NCBI RefSeq assembly: GCF_043497005.1
Contig: NZ_JBIEKE010000002.1
Location: 744,001-808,000 of the forward strand
Reading direction: 5' to 3'
DNA: 64,000 bases
From: Halobacillus_A sp043497005
GTDB lineage: Bacteria; Bacillota; Bacilli; Bacillales; Halobacillaceae
Part shown: positions 43,531 through 52,084 of the stretch, in pieces
How the letters are laid out: every line of letters starts with the position of its first letter
Position numbering within the stretch: the stretch's first letter is position 1
Translations under genes and position numbers: made by a program
The notes under the pieces: model-generated
Databases searched by the model: none
What the model saw: the letters and a program-made list of their open reading frames with translations, nothing else
Told to the model about the DNA's origin: nothing

Positions 43531-44010
43531 ATGATGACAAAAGTAAAAGTTCAACCTCTTCTAGTTAACTATAAGACGTTAGAGGAATTTAAACGTTTTA
43601 AAGAATATGGTCACCAGGAATTAGCGATGTTTGAAGATCTACAAAGCAATATTGTAGAGAATGACAGTGAATCACCGTTCTTTGGCATCTATTTTGGAAA
43701 CGCTTTAGTTGCAAGAATGAGTCTTTATCGTGTTTCAAAAAAATATGACCACTATTTCCAACCGCCTCAAGATTATTTAGAGCTGTGGAAACTGGAAGTA
43801 TTACCAGATTATCAAAAACAAGGGTTCGGGAAAGCTTTAGTTGATTTTGCCAAGAGCTTTCAACTACCAATAAAAACGAACCCGCGTGTCAAATCGGATA
43901 ACTTTTGGGAGAAAATGGGTTTCCAAAAAGCAATGTACGATGTGGAACGAGATTTAGGAGAAAACCCATTAATCTGGCTTCCATCAGGAGTGGAAGAAAG
44001 AGAAGTATAA
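43531..44010 (+). CDS. ylbP: GNAT-family acetyltransferase YlbP
   Basis: 159-residue protein closely matching B. subtilis YlbP (VNYKTLEEFKRFKEYG, then SNIVENDSESPFFGIYFG). Acetyl-CoA site in LEVLPDYQKQGFGKALVDFA near residue 90 (Q/RxxGxG/A type). Start at ATG 43531 (two adjacent ATGs) after AAAGGGG; an upstream TTG at 43510 is less likely. Substrate unknown. Confidence 0.88.
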   Translation: MMTKVKVQPLLVNYKTLEEFKRFKEYGHQELAMFEDLQSNIVENDSESPFFGIYFGNALVARMSLYRVSKKYDHYFQPPQDYLELWKLEVLPDYQKQGFGKALVDFAKSFQLPIKTNPRVKSDNFWEKMGFQKAMYDVERDLGENPLIWLPSGVEEREV

Positions 44011-44020
44011 ATAAACACAC

Positions 44021-44052
44021 AAGGCCTCTACAACAAGCTGTAGGGCCTTTTT
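44021..44052. terminator. Convergent terminator between ylbP and rsfA
   Basis: AAGGCC(T)CTACA pairs with TGTAG-GGCCTT around a short loop, with T run on the plus strand. It serves ylbP and may also serve rsfA, which converges on it. Confidence 0.8.
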
Positions 44053-44055
44053 AAT

Positions 44056-44526
44056 TTAAGAAGTGCTCTGGTATTTGTCTTTCACCCAATTGGTCAATTT
44101 GTCAATTTCAGACCAAGCTTCTTCCCATTGTTTTATTTGATTTTTCAATCGTACATTTTCCTCGCTGAGCTGATATAATTTGGTTTGCAGTTCTTGTTGA
44201 TCATTGTGAGAATGCTGTTTCATTTCTTTTAAGAAAAGGATGGCATCATCTAATGAAATCGATGTATTTTTTGTTAATGTTGAAGTCGCCAGCGTATGCC
44301 GATGGTGAGTCCTCTCTTGTTTTGCCTGTTTAATATCCTTTTGATAATTTTTTCTCACCGTGGCATTCCACCTAAAACCACACGCTGCCGGCGTACGATT
44401 TAATTGTTTAGCCACTTCTTGAAAAGCTTCCAGCTGCGTGTGACCTTCTCTAATGTATTGCAGCACTGTGTCCGCTAATAACTCATCTTCTTCTTTCTTC
44501 CAAGCATCCTGCCTAGGGGCGTCCAT
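44056..44526 (-). CDS. rsfA: RsfA-family prespore transcription factor
   Basis: 156-residue regulator of the YlbO/RsfA family; in B. subtilis RsfA fine-tunes sigma-F-dependent forespore genes. Myb/SANT-like DNA-binding domain at about 5-60 (WKKEEDELLADTVLQYIREG ... AACGFRWNATVRKNY) and a C-terminal leucine-zipper coiled coil (about 105-145, LYQLSEENVRLKNQIKQWEE). Good AGGAGG before the ATG. Confidence 0.88.
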   Translation of the reverse strand: MDAPRQDAWKKEEDELLADTVLQYIREGHTQLEAFQEVAKQLNRTPAACGFRWNATVRKNYQKDIKQAKQERTHHRHTLATSTLTKNTSISLDDAILFLKEMKQHSHNDQQELQTKLYQLSEENVRLKNQIKQWEEAWSEIDKLTNWVKDKYQSTS

Positions 44527-44587
44527 TCTATCCCTCCTCTATGGTTTGCTTATAGTTATGCAAACATAAAGATTGATAGACTATACT

Positions 44588-45358
44588 TTAAGACTTTTTT
44601 CTTGTCCTCATAAAATTCTCTACCGCTCGGACATGTTCTTTAGATTCCCATAGAGAAGCACAATTTTTAACCTCTTCATCCATTTGCGAGGATACATTAC
44701 TCATCGATAAGGAATGAAGGTGCTGAGATTTAAAAATTTTAAGCTGACGTTGAGATTTTTGCAGGAAAGGGGATAGAAGAAGATGGGAAGTGTCAAATGA
44801 CTCCCTCGTCACGATTTTATGTAACCAGCCAATACGATAGGCTTCTTCAGCTGAATACATGTTCGATTCCATCAACCACTGAGCGGCTCTATCGGCCTGA
44901 ATTCTTTTATATAGAAGTTCTCCTCCCCCCCAGCCAGGCGTGATTCCTAACCTTCCTTGTATAAATCCATATTCCCCATCTTCTATTCCATATCGAAAGT
45001 CGCAAGCCGTGGCAATTTCACAGCCGCCGCCTCTTGCATGACCATTTAAAAAAGCAAAGGTAGGCAATGGAAAGGTTGCTAGCTCGTACAAGCATTCTTT
45101 CATAGGGTGCAATACTTGATAGGCTTCCTCTTCGTTTAAATTTCCATGTAGCTCTGTTAAATCTCCCCCTGCACAAAACGCCTTTTTACCTGCGCCTGTT
45201 ATTACTAAACATTTAACGCCAGGTTTATTTTTCATTTCCAACAGCACTTGTTGCAACTCCCTGGCCATCATTTTTGTAATCGCATTCATTTTTTCGCTGC
45301 GATTTAATTTTATGATAACTACTCCTCGCTCATCCCAAATGACTTCTATCTGTTTCAA
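44588..45358 (-). CDS. Enoyl-CoA hydratase/isomerase family protein
   Basis: 256-residue crotonase-fold protein. Oxyanion-hole segments AFCAGGDLTELHG near residue 62 and NGHARGGGCEIATACDFR near 105 are clear, followed by GFIQGRLGITPGWGGGELLYK. The C-terminal third is divergent, so the substrate is uncertain; hydratase, isomerase or 3-hydroxyisobutyryl-CoA hydrolase activities are possible. TTG start with GAGGGGA upstream. B. subtilis has no such gene between rsfA and rpmF. Confidence 0.82.
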   Translation of the reverse strand: MKQIEVIWDERGVVIIKLNRSEKMNAITKMMARELQQVLLEMKNKPGVKCLVITGAGKKAFCAGGDLTELHGNLNEEEAYQVLHPMKECLYELATFPLPTFAFLNGHARGGGCEIATACDFRYGIEDGEYGFIQGRLGITPGWGGGELLYKRIQADRAAQWLMESNMYSAEEAYRIGWLHKIVTRESFDTSHLLLSPFLQKSQRQLKIFKSQHLHSLSMSNVSSQMDEEVKNCASLWESKEHVRAVENFMRTRKKS

Positions 45359-45456
45359 TAGGTACTCCCCTCTCTTTAATTTATAAGACTGTGTCCGACT
45401 TTTTTGTTAACTCAGTGGAAGCGCCTTACCACTCTTTTCTCTTTCCTGTACAAAGT

Positions 45457-45488
45457 AAAAAAGAGCCTGAAATGAATTCAGGCTCTTT
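45457..45488. terminator. Terminator after rpmF
   Basis: Stem AAGAGCCTGA/TCAGGCTCTT with flanking A and T runs, just past the rpmF stop. Confidence 0.9.
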
Positions 45489-45499
45489 AACATACTACT

Positions 45500-45673
45500 T
45501 TACTTAGCAATAACTTGCTTTCCATTATACTGTCCACAAGATTTGCAAACATGGTGTGGTTTTGAGTACTCCCCACAGTTTGAACATTCTACCATGCCAG
45601 GTACGTGTAGCTTTTTGTGAGTACGACGTTGGTTTTTAACCTTTTTAGATGTTTTACGCTTAGGTACTGCCAT
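45500..45673 (-). CDS. rpmF: 50S ribosomal protein L32
   Basis: Large-subunit ribosomal protein, 57 residues from ATG 45673 (MAVPKRKTSKKVKNQRRTHK). It is the zinc-binding form, with two CxxC pairs (CSNC near 30 and CKSC near 43). GGAGGTG lies upstream at normal spacing; three extra N-terminal codons in frame are rejected. Co-transcribed after ylbN, the usual DUF177-rpmF pair. Confidence 0.97.
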   Translation of the reverse strand: MAVPKRKTSKKVKNQRRTHKKLHVPGMVECSNCGEYSKPHHVCKSCGQYNGKQVIAK

Positions 45674-45715
45674 GTTGTACACCTCCTTTTATTTGACAAG
45701 AGGAAATTTTTTCCC

Positions 45716-46240
45716 TTAATCGTTGTTTTCTTTTTCATTTAATAATGATTGCAGTTTAGCCATTCGAGGATCTATTTTATCTTCCTCCGGTTCTTCTGTA
45801 ATCACTTGCCAACCCTTACCTTCTGTAAGAGCTTGATCCTGAACCTCTTGATCATCTGAAAATACGCGGGTTGGAACCTCTAATAGAATATTTTCCTTGA
45901 TATATGGTGTTAAGTCAAGAACTTCTCCACGAACCGGATGAATTTCACTTTCGCCCTCTTCCTCATAATAAGGAGAGACATTGAATTGTTCGTGTCCTTC
46001 TAAATGAAAAGGATAAGATACATCGACTAATGTTCGCGCACAAGGCAGGGTCATTTCACCTTTAACTGTAAATGTAACTGTTATATCATCACCGTACTTT
46101 ACAGCTTGTCCTTGTACATAAACAGGGGATATTTTGCGAATATCATTATTCATATCCTCTAATTCACGAACGTCAACGTCTTCTTTAAACTTAAACGGTT
46201 CATCACCAGATTGATTAAGTTTCTGTAGAGGAAATTTCAT
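45716..46240 (-). CDS. ylbN: YceD/DUF177 family protein YlbN
   Basis: 174-residue acidic protein of the DUF177 family (TLPCARTLVDVSYPF near residue 83 is the signature). The family is linked by position and genetics to 23S rRNA accumulation and L32. Start ATG 46240 follows GAGGTGATAAAA; the in-frame GTG at 46249 is part of that Shine-Dalgarno. Transcribed from a strong promoter upstream. Confidence 0.92.
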   Translation of the reverse strand: MKFPLQKLNQSGDEPFKFKEDVDVRELEDMNNDIRKISPVYVQGQAVKYGDDITVTFTVKGEMTLPCARTLVDVSYPFHLEGHEQFNVSPYYEEEGESEIHPVRGEVLDLTPYIKENILLEVPTRVFSDDQEVQDQALTEGKGWQVITEEPEEDKIDPRMAKLQSLLNEKENND

Positions 46241-46267
46241 TTTTATCACCTCATGGCAACAAGAGTT

Positions 46268-46296
46268 ATTGTAAAAGCAATTTAACTATTTGTCAA
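46268..46296 (-). promoter_or_regulatory. Sigma-A promoter of ylbN-rpmF
   Basis: TTGACA (46296-46291), 17 bases, TACAAT (46273-46268): a near-consensus vegetative promoter, as expected for a ribosomal protein operon. Confidence 0.88.
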
Positions 46297-46369
46297 TATT
46301 TTTTCTTTACAGATACCTGAATATTTAGGACTACTCCTCATTTTATTAGAAAACAATTCGTTTCTCAAC

Positions 46370-46397
46370 TTACAAGCCACAAAAGCCATGCTAAAAT
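46370..46397 (+). promoter_or_regulatory. Candidate promoter of tmcAL
   Basis: TTACAA, 16 bases, TAAAAT, about 70 bases before the tmcAL ATG and divergent from the ylbN promoter. Confidence 0.5.
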
Positions 46398-46468
46398 AAT
46401 AAGAGCAGATTAAATACAGTTCTCCTATCATACCGAACTTTACTTAATCAATCAAGGAGGTTAATGAA

Positions 46469-47683
46469 ATGAAAGCCTGCGGAATTATCGTTGAGTATAA
46501 CCCTTTTCATAACGGACATGCCTATCACGTTCATCAAAGTAGAAAAAAATCCAAAGCTGATTGTATGATTGCGGTTATGAGCGGACATTTTCTTCAACGG
46601 GGAGAACCTGCCATTATTGATAAATGGCACCGAACAAATGCTGCTTTGCAGTCAGGAGTAGACCTTGTAATTGAGCTCCCTTACATATATGCTGTCCAAC
46701 ACAGCGACTATTTCAGTAAAGGAGCAGTACTGAGCTTAAACGCTATGCAAGTTGATTCTATATGCTTTGGGAGTGAAAATGGCTCAATTACGCCTTTCTT
46801 GAAAGCATACGAGCACTTACACGAGCATTCAGGTGATTATGAAAGTGCATTGAGAGCCGAATTGGATAAAGGCCTCTCCTACCCTGATGCTTCCCGTCTA
46901 GCGAACGAGACCATAGGTTTATCAACTGAAGCCTTTGATTTTTCAGCTCCTAATAATATTTTAGGCTACAGTTACGTCAAACAAATCAAGAGATATGCAT
47001 CTGACGTTGACCCTTTAACTATTAAGCGAATAGAGAGTAATTATCACGACACACACGTTTCCGGCCGGATGGCCAGCGCTACTAGTATTCGTAAGGAGCT
47101 TCTAATAAATAAAACAGTGACAGATCACGCTGCATTAGCTCTTCCAAAAATAGTAAAAGAAGAGCTTTACAGTTACTATGGTGAGACGAATATGTGGCAT
47201 GAGTGGGAATGTTATTTTAACTTTCTGCATTATAAAATTATGACAACCCCTGTAGAAGACTTAAAACATATACATGGGATGGATGAGGGGCTGGAATATC
47301 GTTTAAAGCAGACGATTCGCTCTTCCACTTCCTTTATTGATTTTATGAATCGATTAAAAACCAGGCGCTATACTTGGACTCGTCTACAGCGTTTATGTAC
47401 TCACCTATTAACAGGACTTACAAAGAATCAAGCTTCTATTCATTTAAACGGAGAGGATATCCCTTATGTTCGTGTGCTCGGTATGAACAAGAAAGGTCAA
47501 GCTTATTTAAATCAACGCAAGAAAGAGATAGAAACACCAATAATTACTCAACCTCAACAGATGGAAAGTACGCTTCTTGATGCAGAAGAGAGAGCAACAG
47601 CTGCTTATTTAAGCCCGCTGGCTTCTGAACAAAGAAAGGAGCATTTAAAGAGAGAATACGGACCTCCTGTACGGCTTCCATAA
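46469..47683 (+). CDS. tmcAL: tRNA(Met) cytidine acetate ligase (YlbM)
   Basis: Forms N4-acetylcytidine at the wobble position of elongator tRNA-Met using acetate and ATP. 404 residues. Nucleotidyltransferase signature VEYNPFHNGHAYHV at residues 8-21 (HNGH), VMSGHFLQRGEPAI near 36 and ATSIRKELL near 205. AAGGAGG at good spacing supports the start. Plus-strand gene convergent with ylbL. Confidence 0.95.
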   Translation: MKACGIIVEYNPFHNGHAYHVHQSRKKSKADCMIAVMSGHFLQRGEPAIIDKWHRTNAALQSGVDLVIELPYIYAVQHSDYFSKGAVLSLNAMQVDSICFGSENGSITPFLKAYEHLHEHSGDYESALRAELDKGLSYPDASRLANETIGLSTEAFDFSAPNNILGYSYVKQIKRYASDVDPLTIKRIESNYHDTHVSGRMASATSIRKELLINKTVTDHAALALPKIVKEELYSYYGETNMWHEWECYFNFLHYKIMTTPVEDLKHIHGMDEGLEYRLKQTIRSSTSFIDFMNRLKTRRYTWTRLQRLCTHLLTGLTKNQASIHLNGEDIPYVRVLGMNKKGQAYLNQRKKEIETPIITQPQQMESTLLDAEERATAAYLSPLASEQRKEHLKREYGPPVRLP

Positions 47684-47701
47684 AAAATGCAATCAGAACA
47701 A

Positions 47702-47739
47702 ATAAAGCATGGGGAATCAAAATTCTCCCCATGCTTTAT
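47702..47739. terminator. Bidirectional terminator between tmcAL and ylbL
   Basis: Perfect stem ATAAAGCATGGGGA with its complement around a ten-base loop. It is shared by the converging genes. Confidence 0.88.
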
Positions 47740-47744
47740 GCTCC

Positions 47745-48758
47745 TCATTCCTCACTTAAATAATCCAAGGCGTCTTCAAACGTATCCACAGCTACTACAT
47801 CCATACCCGTACCAATATTCTCAGCGGCCTTCGCAGCCACTTCGTAGTTAGATCCTTCTGTTTCTTCCTCATTCGGTGCAAAAAAGACATCGCAACCTTC
47901 TCGGTCAGCAGCTACCACTTTTTTATCAATCCCGCCGATTCTTCCTACCTCCCCTTCGTAATTAATCTCGCCTGTACCGCAGACTTCCTTCCCTTTTGTA
48001 ATATCTTCTTCTGTTAATTGATCATACATTTCCAATGAAAACATTAACCCTGCACTAGGTCCTCCTATATCTCCACTCTTTACTTTAACCTCGGGATTTA
48101 CTTCTACAGATCGGTCCGTCACAAGTGATATTCCAACCCCCGTTTTATCAGGATCATTCGGGAAAGGAGCTACTTGTATATCTTTGGACAGAGTTTCATC
48201 CCCCCGCTTAATGGTTAACGTTACTTCATCGCCTTCACTTAAACGTTCAACGTATTTTACGAGTTCTTCTGACTCACTTATTTCTTCACCATTCACACTA
48301 AGTATTTCATCCCCAGGTTCTAATTCGTCTTCAGCCGGCATTCCTTCTAAAGCCTGTACGACGAATACCCCTTCATAATTTATCTTTATATCACGTCCTG
48401 CAGATTCATAAGCGACCACTTTAGCGGCTTCTTGTGAAGATTCCATTAATTGCAGTTGAGCATGAAAATATTCATCTTCTGAAATTCCTTCCGGTCGAAC
48501 TTGTTCTAAAGGAACCACCTCATGATAGGACCGGACTTTCGCAAGCGCCCATTGAAGTGGTGTTGCTTGTCCCCCTCTAACCGTAACTAAATGCATATCT
48601 CCTTCACTTGGGTACGCATCCTCGATCTCTACAAATGGCTCTAATGCATCTGCTGTGCCAGGTTTATAAATATAATAAGGCAAACGATAAGCCCCTAAAA
48701 AAGCTACAATAAGTATAGCTATAATTCCAGTAATAATTACTCTCTTGTTTGACTTCAT
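47745..48758 (-). CDS. ylbL: Membrane-anchored PDZ/Lon-type serine protease YlbL
   Basis: 337-residue protease: N-terminal transmembrane anchor (about 7-23), PDZ domain (about 125-205, GDEILSVNGEEI), and a C-terminal Lon (S16) domain with catalytic Ser in GGPSAGLMFSLEMYDQL near 233 and Lys in IGGIDKKVVAADREG near 275. In B. subtilis YlbL contributes to degradation of the DNA-damage division inhibitor YneA. Six bases after ylbK. Confidence 0.92.
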   Translation of the reverse strand: MKSNKRVIITGIIAILIVAFLGAYRLPYYIYKPGTADALEPFVEIEDAYPSEGDMHLVTVRGGQATPLQWALAKVRSYHEVVPLEQVRPEGISEDEYFHAQLQLMESSQEAAKVVAYESAGRDIKINYEGVFVVQALEGMPAEDELEPGDEILSVNGEEISESEELVKYVERLSEGDEVTLTIKRGDETLSKDIQVAPFPNDPDKTGVGISLVTDRSVEVNPEVKVKSGDIGGPSAGLMFSLEMYDQLTEEDITKGKEVCGTGEINYEGEVGRIGGIDKKVVAADREGCDVFFAPNEEETEGSNYEVAAKAAENIGTGMDVVAVDTFEDALDYLSEE

Positions 48759-48764
48759 GGTTTT

Positions 48765-49553
48765 CTAGGACCCCTTCCAGTCTCTCATCTTTTCTAGGAT
48801 TTGGTCTAATGATCTTAACGCCGCCTTCTCCCCTTCCTCCACAATTTCTTCTAAATCCGTGAAGGCTCTGGAGCTGAATTGCTCTACATCCGGCCGGATC
48901 ATAACATCAGTATAGGAGGCTATCCCCGTAACAGACGCTAATTCATCCTGCATAATATCAATACTTTGAATGATGACATCATAGATCGATTGTATGCTTG
49001 GCTCAGCTTTAGTATGAGCACAATCGACAGCAATAATAATGTCGGCACCCATATCCTTCACCACCGAAACGGGTACACGATCGATAACACCTCCATCAAT
49101 ATATAATCGGCCATTAATTTTCTCCGGTACAAAAATGCCAGGTATAGCTATACTGGCCCGAACCGCTTCACTGGCAGGTCCTGTTTGAAAGATCTCTTTT
49201 TTTCCCGCTGACAGGTCAGTAGCGACAATTGAGGTGGGAATCGTAAATTCCTCAATATTCTTCCCAAACGTAAATAAACGGATATATTCCTTAATTCTAC
49301 GCCCCTGAATAAATCCCATTTTAGGAACCGTAAAATCAAGGTAATATTTCCGTTTGAAAGTTAAAGCCAGTTTATATAAATCTTCAATTTTTTGACCTGA
49401 TGCATATAATGAACCTACTAACGCACCCATACTGCTTCCAGCAATCATATTTACTGGTATGTCGTGCCCATGTAAAACATTAAGGACACCTAAATGAGCA
49501 AATCCTCGAGCGCCGCCGGATCCAAGTGCGAGCCCGATTTTAGGCTGCTTCAA
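48765..49553 (-). CDS. ylbK: Patatin-like phospholipase family protein YlbK
   Basis: Predicted serine hydrolase of the patatin/RssA-like family. From TTG 49553 it is 262 residues. Oxyanion glycine loop GLALGSGGARGFAHLGVL at the N-terminus, nucleophile Ser in AGSSMGALVG near 40, catalytic Asp in YIDGGVIDRVPVS near 155. AAGGAG is nine bases upstream of the TTG; the longer form to 49607 adds 18 residues without homology. Substrate unknown. Confidence 0.87.
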   Translation of the reverse strand: MKQPKIGLALGSGGARGFAHLGVLNVLHGHDIPVNMIAGSSMGALVGSLYASGQKIEDLYKLALTFKRKYYLDFTVPKMGFIQGRRIKEYIRLFTFGKNIEEFTIPTSIVATDLSAGKKEIFQTGPASEAVRASIAIPGIFVPEKINGRLYIDGGVIDRVPVSVVKDMGADIIIAVDCAHTKAEPSIQSIYDVIIQSIDIMQDELASVTGIASYTDVMIRPDVEQFSSRAFTDLEEIVEEGEKAALRSLDQILEKMRDWKGS

Positions 49554-49740
49554 AACGCATCTCTCCTTGAATTTTCTTATCAGCTTAAGTATGCCCAATT
49601 TTCCCATTAAGGAAGCTTCCTTTTATTTTATGGAATAAGCAAGGCACTTATGAGCGTACAAATAGGTTAAAGAGATAAGAAATCTATAATCATTTTACTA
49701 TGGATGATTTTAGAAGTACAGAAAACGAGAATGCTGCGGG

Positions 49741-50919
49741 GTGATTCATCTGGCATATGTAAAAACATTATTATTAACTATTTTTATTATATATCTTACG
49801 ATTTCCCTGATTCAAATGCCTGATGTGGCGCTCTCTTCAAGTACGAAAGGTTTAAACTTATGGTGGTCGATTGTCTTTCCCTCCTTATTACCTTTTTTTA
49901 TCGTAGCAGAGTTGTTATTTGGACTAGGGATTGTACACGGAGTGGGCATCCTATCAGAGAAGTTTATGAGACCGCTGTTTAATGTGCCTGGCTCAGGAGG
50001 ATTTGTATGGATAATGGGAATGGCGAGCGGATATCCGGCAGGCGCAAAATGGACAAGGGAACTGCGTAAAAATGGACAAGTAACTCGTATAGAGGCTGAG
50101 CGTCTCGTAGCTTTCACAAACGCCTCAAGTCCACTGTTTATTCTTAGTGCGGTCAGTGTTGGCTTTTTCGGGGACCCTGGTTTAGGTTTCCTTTTGGCTG
50201 CTGCCCACTATGGAGGTTGTATTATCGTAGGCTTTCTCATGAGATTTTATGGTTACAGAGATCAAAGGTCTTCCTATCGGACGGCCAGCTTCTCACTTAA
50301 AGAAGCCTTCTTATCCATACATAAATCCCGAATAAATGATGGGAGGCCTTTTGGAAAACTATTAGGAGACGCAGTTATTCAATCTGTACAAACCCTTCTT
50401 CTCATTGGAGGATTTATAATTATGTTTTCCGTGCTCACTGGAATTCTTAAACAAAGTTTTCTGCTAGACCTATCCTATCAATTTCTACACTTATTCCGTG
50501 TACCGTCCGATCTCCATTTCCCGATCTTAACCGGTTTACTAGAGCTTACTACTGGGATTGGAGAAGTTACTTCATCTAATGCTCCACTGCTTACTCAGTT
50601 ATGTCTTGCAAGTTTTATGCTCGGCTTCCATGGTTTTTCCATCCAAGCTCAAATTGCCAGCTTATTAGCTGATACCGATATTCGATTCGCTCCCTATTTT
50701 ATGGCACGGATCATTCACGGACTAACAGCGGTGTTAATTGTCACTGTCCTTTATTATACGACGGATATCGTTAGTTCAAACACTATTAACGTTTCGAATA
50801 TAACCGCGCATCACAACCATTCGTACTTAGAATTCATGTATATGTACGGACCCATTTTCACCATTGCAGCTATTGCTCTAGCGTTTTTCTTAAGCTGCAA
50901 AAAACTGGACAGGGCGTAA
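49741..50919 (+). CDS. ylbJ: Sporulation integral membrane protein YlbJ
   Basis: 392-residue polytopic membrane protein of the YlbJ family, which in B. subtilis is a sigma-E gene needed for spore cortex formation. About nine transmembrane segments and nucleoside-recognition (Gate) domains: FPSLLPFFIVAELLFGLG near residue 43, MASGYPAGAKWTRELRKNGQ near 94, and GLLELTTGIGE near 260. The GTG at 49741 is the only start in a suitable place; its ribosome binding site is poor. GAATAAG, 16 bases, CGTACAAA near 49630-49660 loosely resembles a sigma-E promoter. Confidence 0.88.
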   Translation: MIHLAYVKTLLLTIFIIYLTISLIQMPDVALSSSTKGLNLWWSIVFPSLLPFFIVAELLFGLGIVHGVGILSEKFMRPLFNVPGSGGFVWIMGMASGYPAGAKWTRELRKNGQVTRIEAERLVAFTNASSPLFILSAVSVGFFGDPGLGFLLAAAHYGGCIIVGFLMRFYGYRDQRSSYRTASFSLKEAFLSIHKSRINDGRPFGKLLGDAVIQSVQTLLLIGGFIIMFSVLTGILKQSFLLDLSYQFLHLFRVPSDLHFPILTGLLELTTGIGEVTSSNAPLLTQLCLASFMLGFHGFSIQAQIASLLADTDIRFAPYFMARIIHGLTAVLIVTVLYYTTDIVSSNTINVSNITAHHNHSYLEFMYMYGPIFTIAAIALAFFLSCKKLDRA

Positions 50920-50920
50920 T

Positions 50921-50983
50921 AAAACTGAATAAAGCATAAAATCATCCGACCGATTCTAATGAGATCAGTTCGGATGATTTATA
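50921..50983 (+). repeat. Dispersed hairpin repeat, copy B
   Basis: Begins AAAACTGAATAAAGC two bases after the ylbJ stop and contains the inverted repeat AATCATCCGA...TCGGATGATT. Almost identical to the reverse complement of 56812-56873. May act as the ylbJ terminator. Confidence 0.8.
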
Positions 50984-51037
50984 CTAAAAAAATTCCCTTT
51001 TCAGCGGCCAGAGGTTTTACCCTCAACAGTAACTGCT

Positions 51038-51520
51038 TTAAGCTTCGTATTTCTTTTTTAAAGCTTCTTCAACGGGCGGCGGAACTAAGTCTGATATATT
51101 CGCTCGGTATTTGGCAACTTCTTTAACAATGCTTGAGCTTAAAAAAGAGTATTGGTTGTTTGTCATCATAAAGAACGTTTCAATTTTTTGATTTAGCTTT
51201 CGATTCATGGAAGTGATTTGCATCTCATATTCGAAATCACTAACCGCTCGGAGTCCTCGAATAATCGCTTGAGCATTTTTTTCTTCAGCATAGTCCATTA
51301 ACAACCCATTGCACGCGTCAACCGAGACATTATCAAAATGTTTTGTGACTTCCTGCAGAAGAGCCACTCTTTCCTCTACATTAAACAATGGAGATTTACT
51401 TTGGTTGTTAAAAACAGCTACTGTTACGTGGTCAAATACTTGCGCTCCACGTTGAATAATATCGATATGTCCATACGTGACAGGATCAAAACTGCCAGGA
51501 CATATTGCTAATCTCGTCAT
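51038..51520 (-). CDS. coaD: Phosphopantetheine adenylyltransferase
   Basis: Penultimate enzyme of CoA synthesis, transferring AMP to 4'-phosphopantetheine. 160 residues. Nucleotidyltransferase motif PGSFDPVTYGHIDII at residues 8-22 (YGH), AIIRGLRAVSDFEYEMQ near 85 and SFLSSSIVKEVA near 128. Thirteen bases after rsmD, the conserved rsmD-coaD pair. Confidence 0.97.
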   Translation of the reverse strand: MTRLAICPGSFDPVTYGHIDIIQRGAQVFDHVTVAVFNNQSKSPLFNVEERVALLQEVTKHFDNVSVDACNGLLMDYAEEKNAQAIIRGLRAVSDFEYEMQITSMNRKLNQKIETFFMMTNNQYSFLSSSIVKEVAKYRANISDLVPPPVEEALKKKYEA

Positions 51521-51532
51521 TAGATAAACCTC

Positions 51533-52084
51533 CTACTTAAAAATAGATACACCTATATTACTTCCATACTTTTCTGTTTTAATTAATGTTATATTCTTCA
51601 CTTTTTCGGGTATTTCTTCGGAAGCATCATGTTCACAAACAATCGTCCCTCCATCTGCCAGCAATTCGTAATTCAACACTTTAGCAATTAAATCCTCATA
51701 AGAAAATTTCTTATATGGAGGATCTAAGAATATGTAATTAAACTTTAATTCTCTTTTGCCGGCGGCTTTAAGTGCCCGTAAGGCGTCTGCACGATATACT
51801 TCAACCTGCTCATTTAGTTTAAGCATATTAACGTTCTCATATATCGTTTCAATTGCTTTTGGTTGTTGGTCCACGAACACACAGGATTTTACACCTCGGC
51901 TTAACGCTTCTATTCCAAGACCTCCGCTCCCTGCAAACAAATCTAACACTGCTCCTCCATCAAAATAGGGGCCGATCATCTGAAAGACGGATTCTTTTAC
52001 TTTGTCGGTCGTTGGTCGTGTTTTGTGGGTTGGAACAGATTTAAGCGGTCTGCCTTTATGATCTCCAGCAATCACTCTCATCAT
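51533..52084 (-). CDS. rsmD: 16S rRNA (guanine-966-N2) methyltransferase RsmD (YlbH)
   Basis: SAM-dependent methyltransferase for G966 of 16S rRNA. 183 residues. N-terminal MRVIAGDHKGRPLKSVP, SAM site VLDLFAGSGGLGIEALSRG near residue 45 and catalytic DPPY in YIFLDPPYKK near 120. GGAGGGG precedes two adjacent ATGs; the second matches the family start. Confidence 0.95.
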   Translation of the reverse strand: MMRVIAGDHKGRPLKSVPTHKTRPTTDKVKESVFQMIGPYFDGGAVLDLFAGSGGLGIEALSRGVKSCVFVDQQPKAIETIYENVNMLKLNEQVEVYRADALRALKAAGKRELKFNYIFLDPPYKKFSYEDLIAKVLNYELLADGGTIVCEHDASEEIPEKVKNITLIKTEKYGSNIGVSIFK

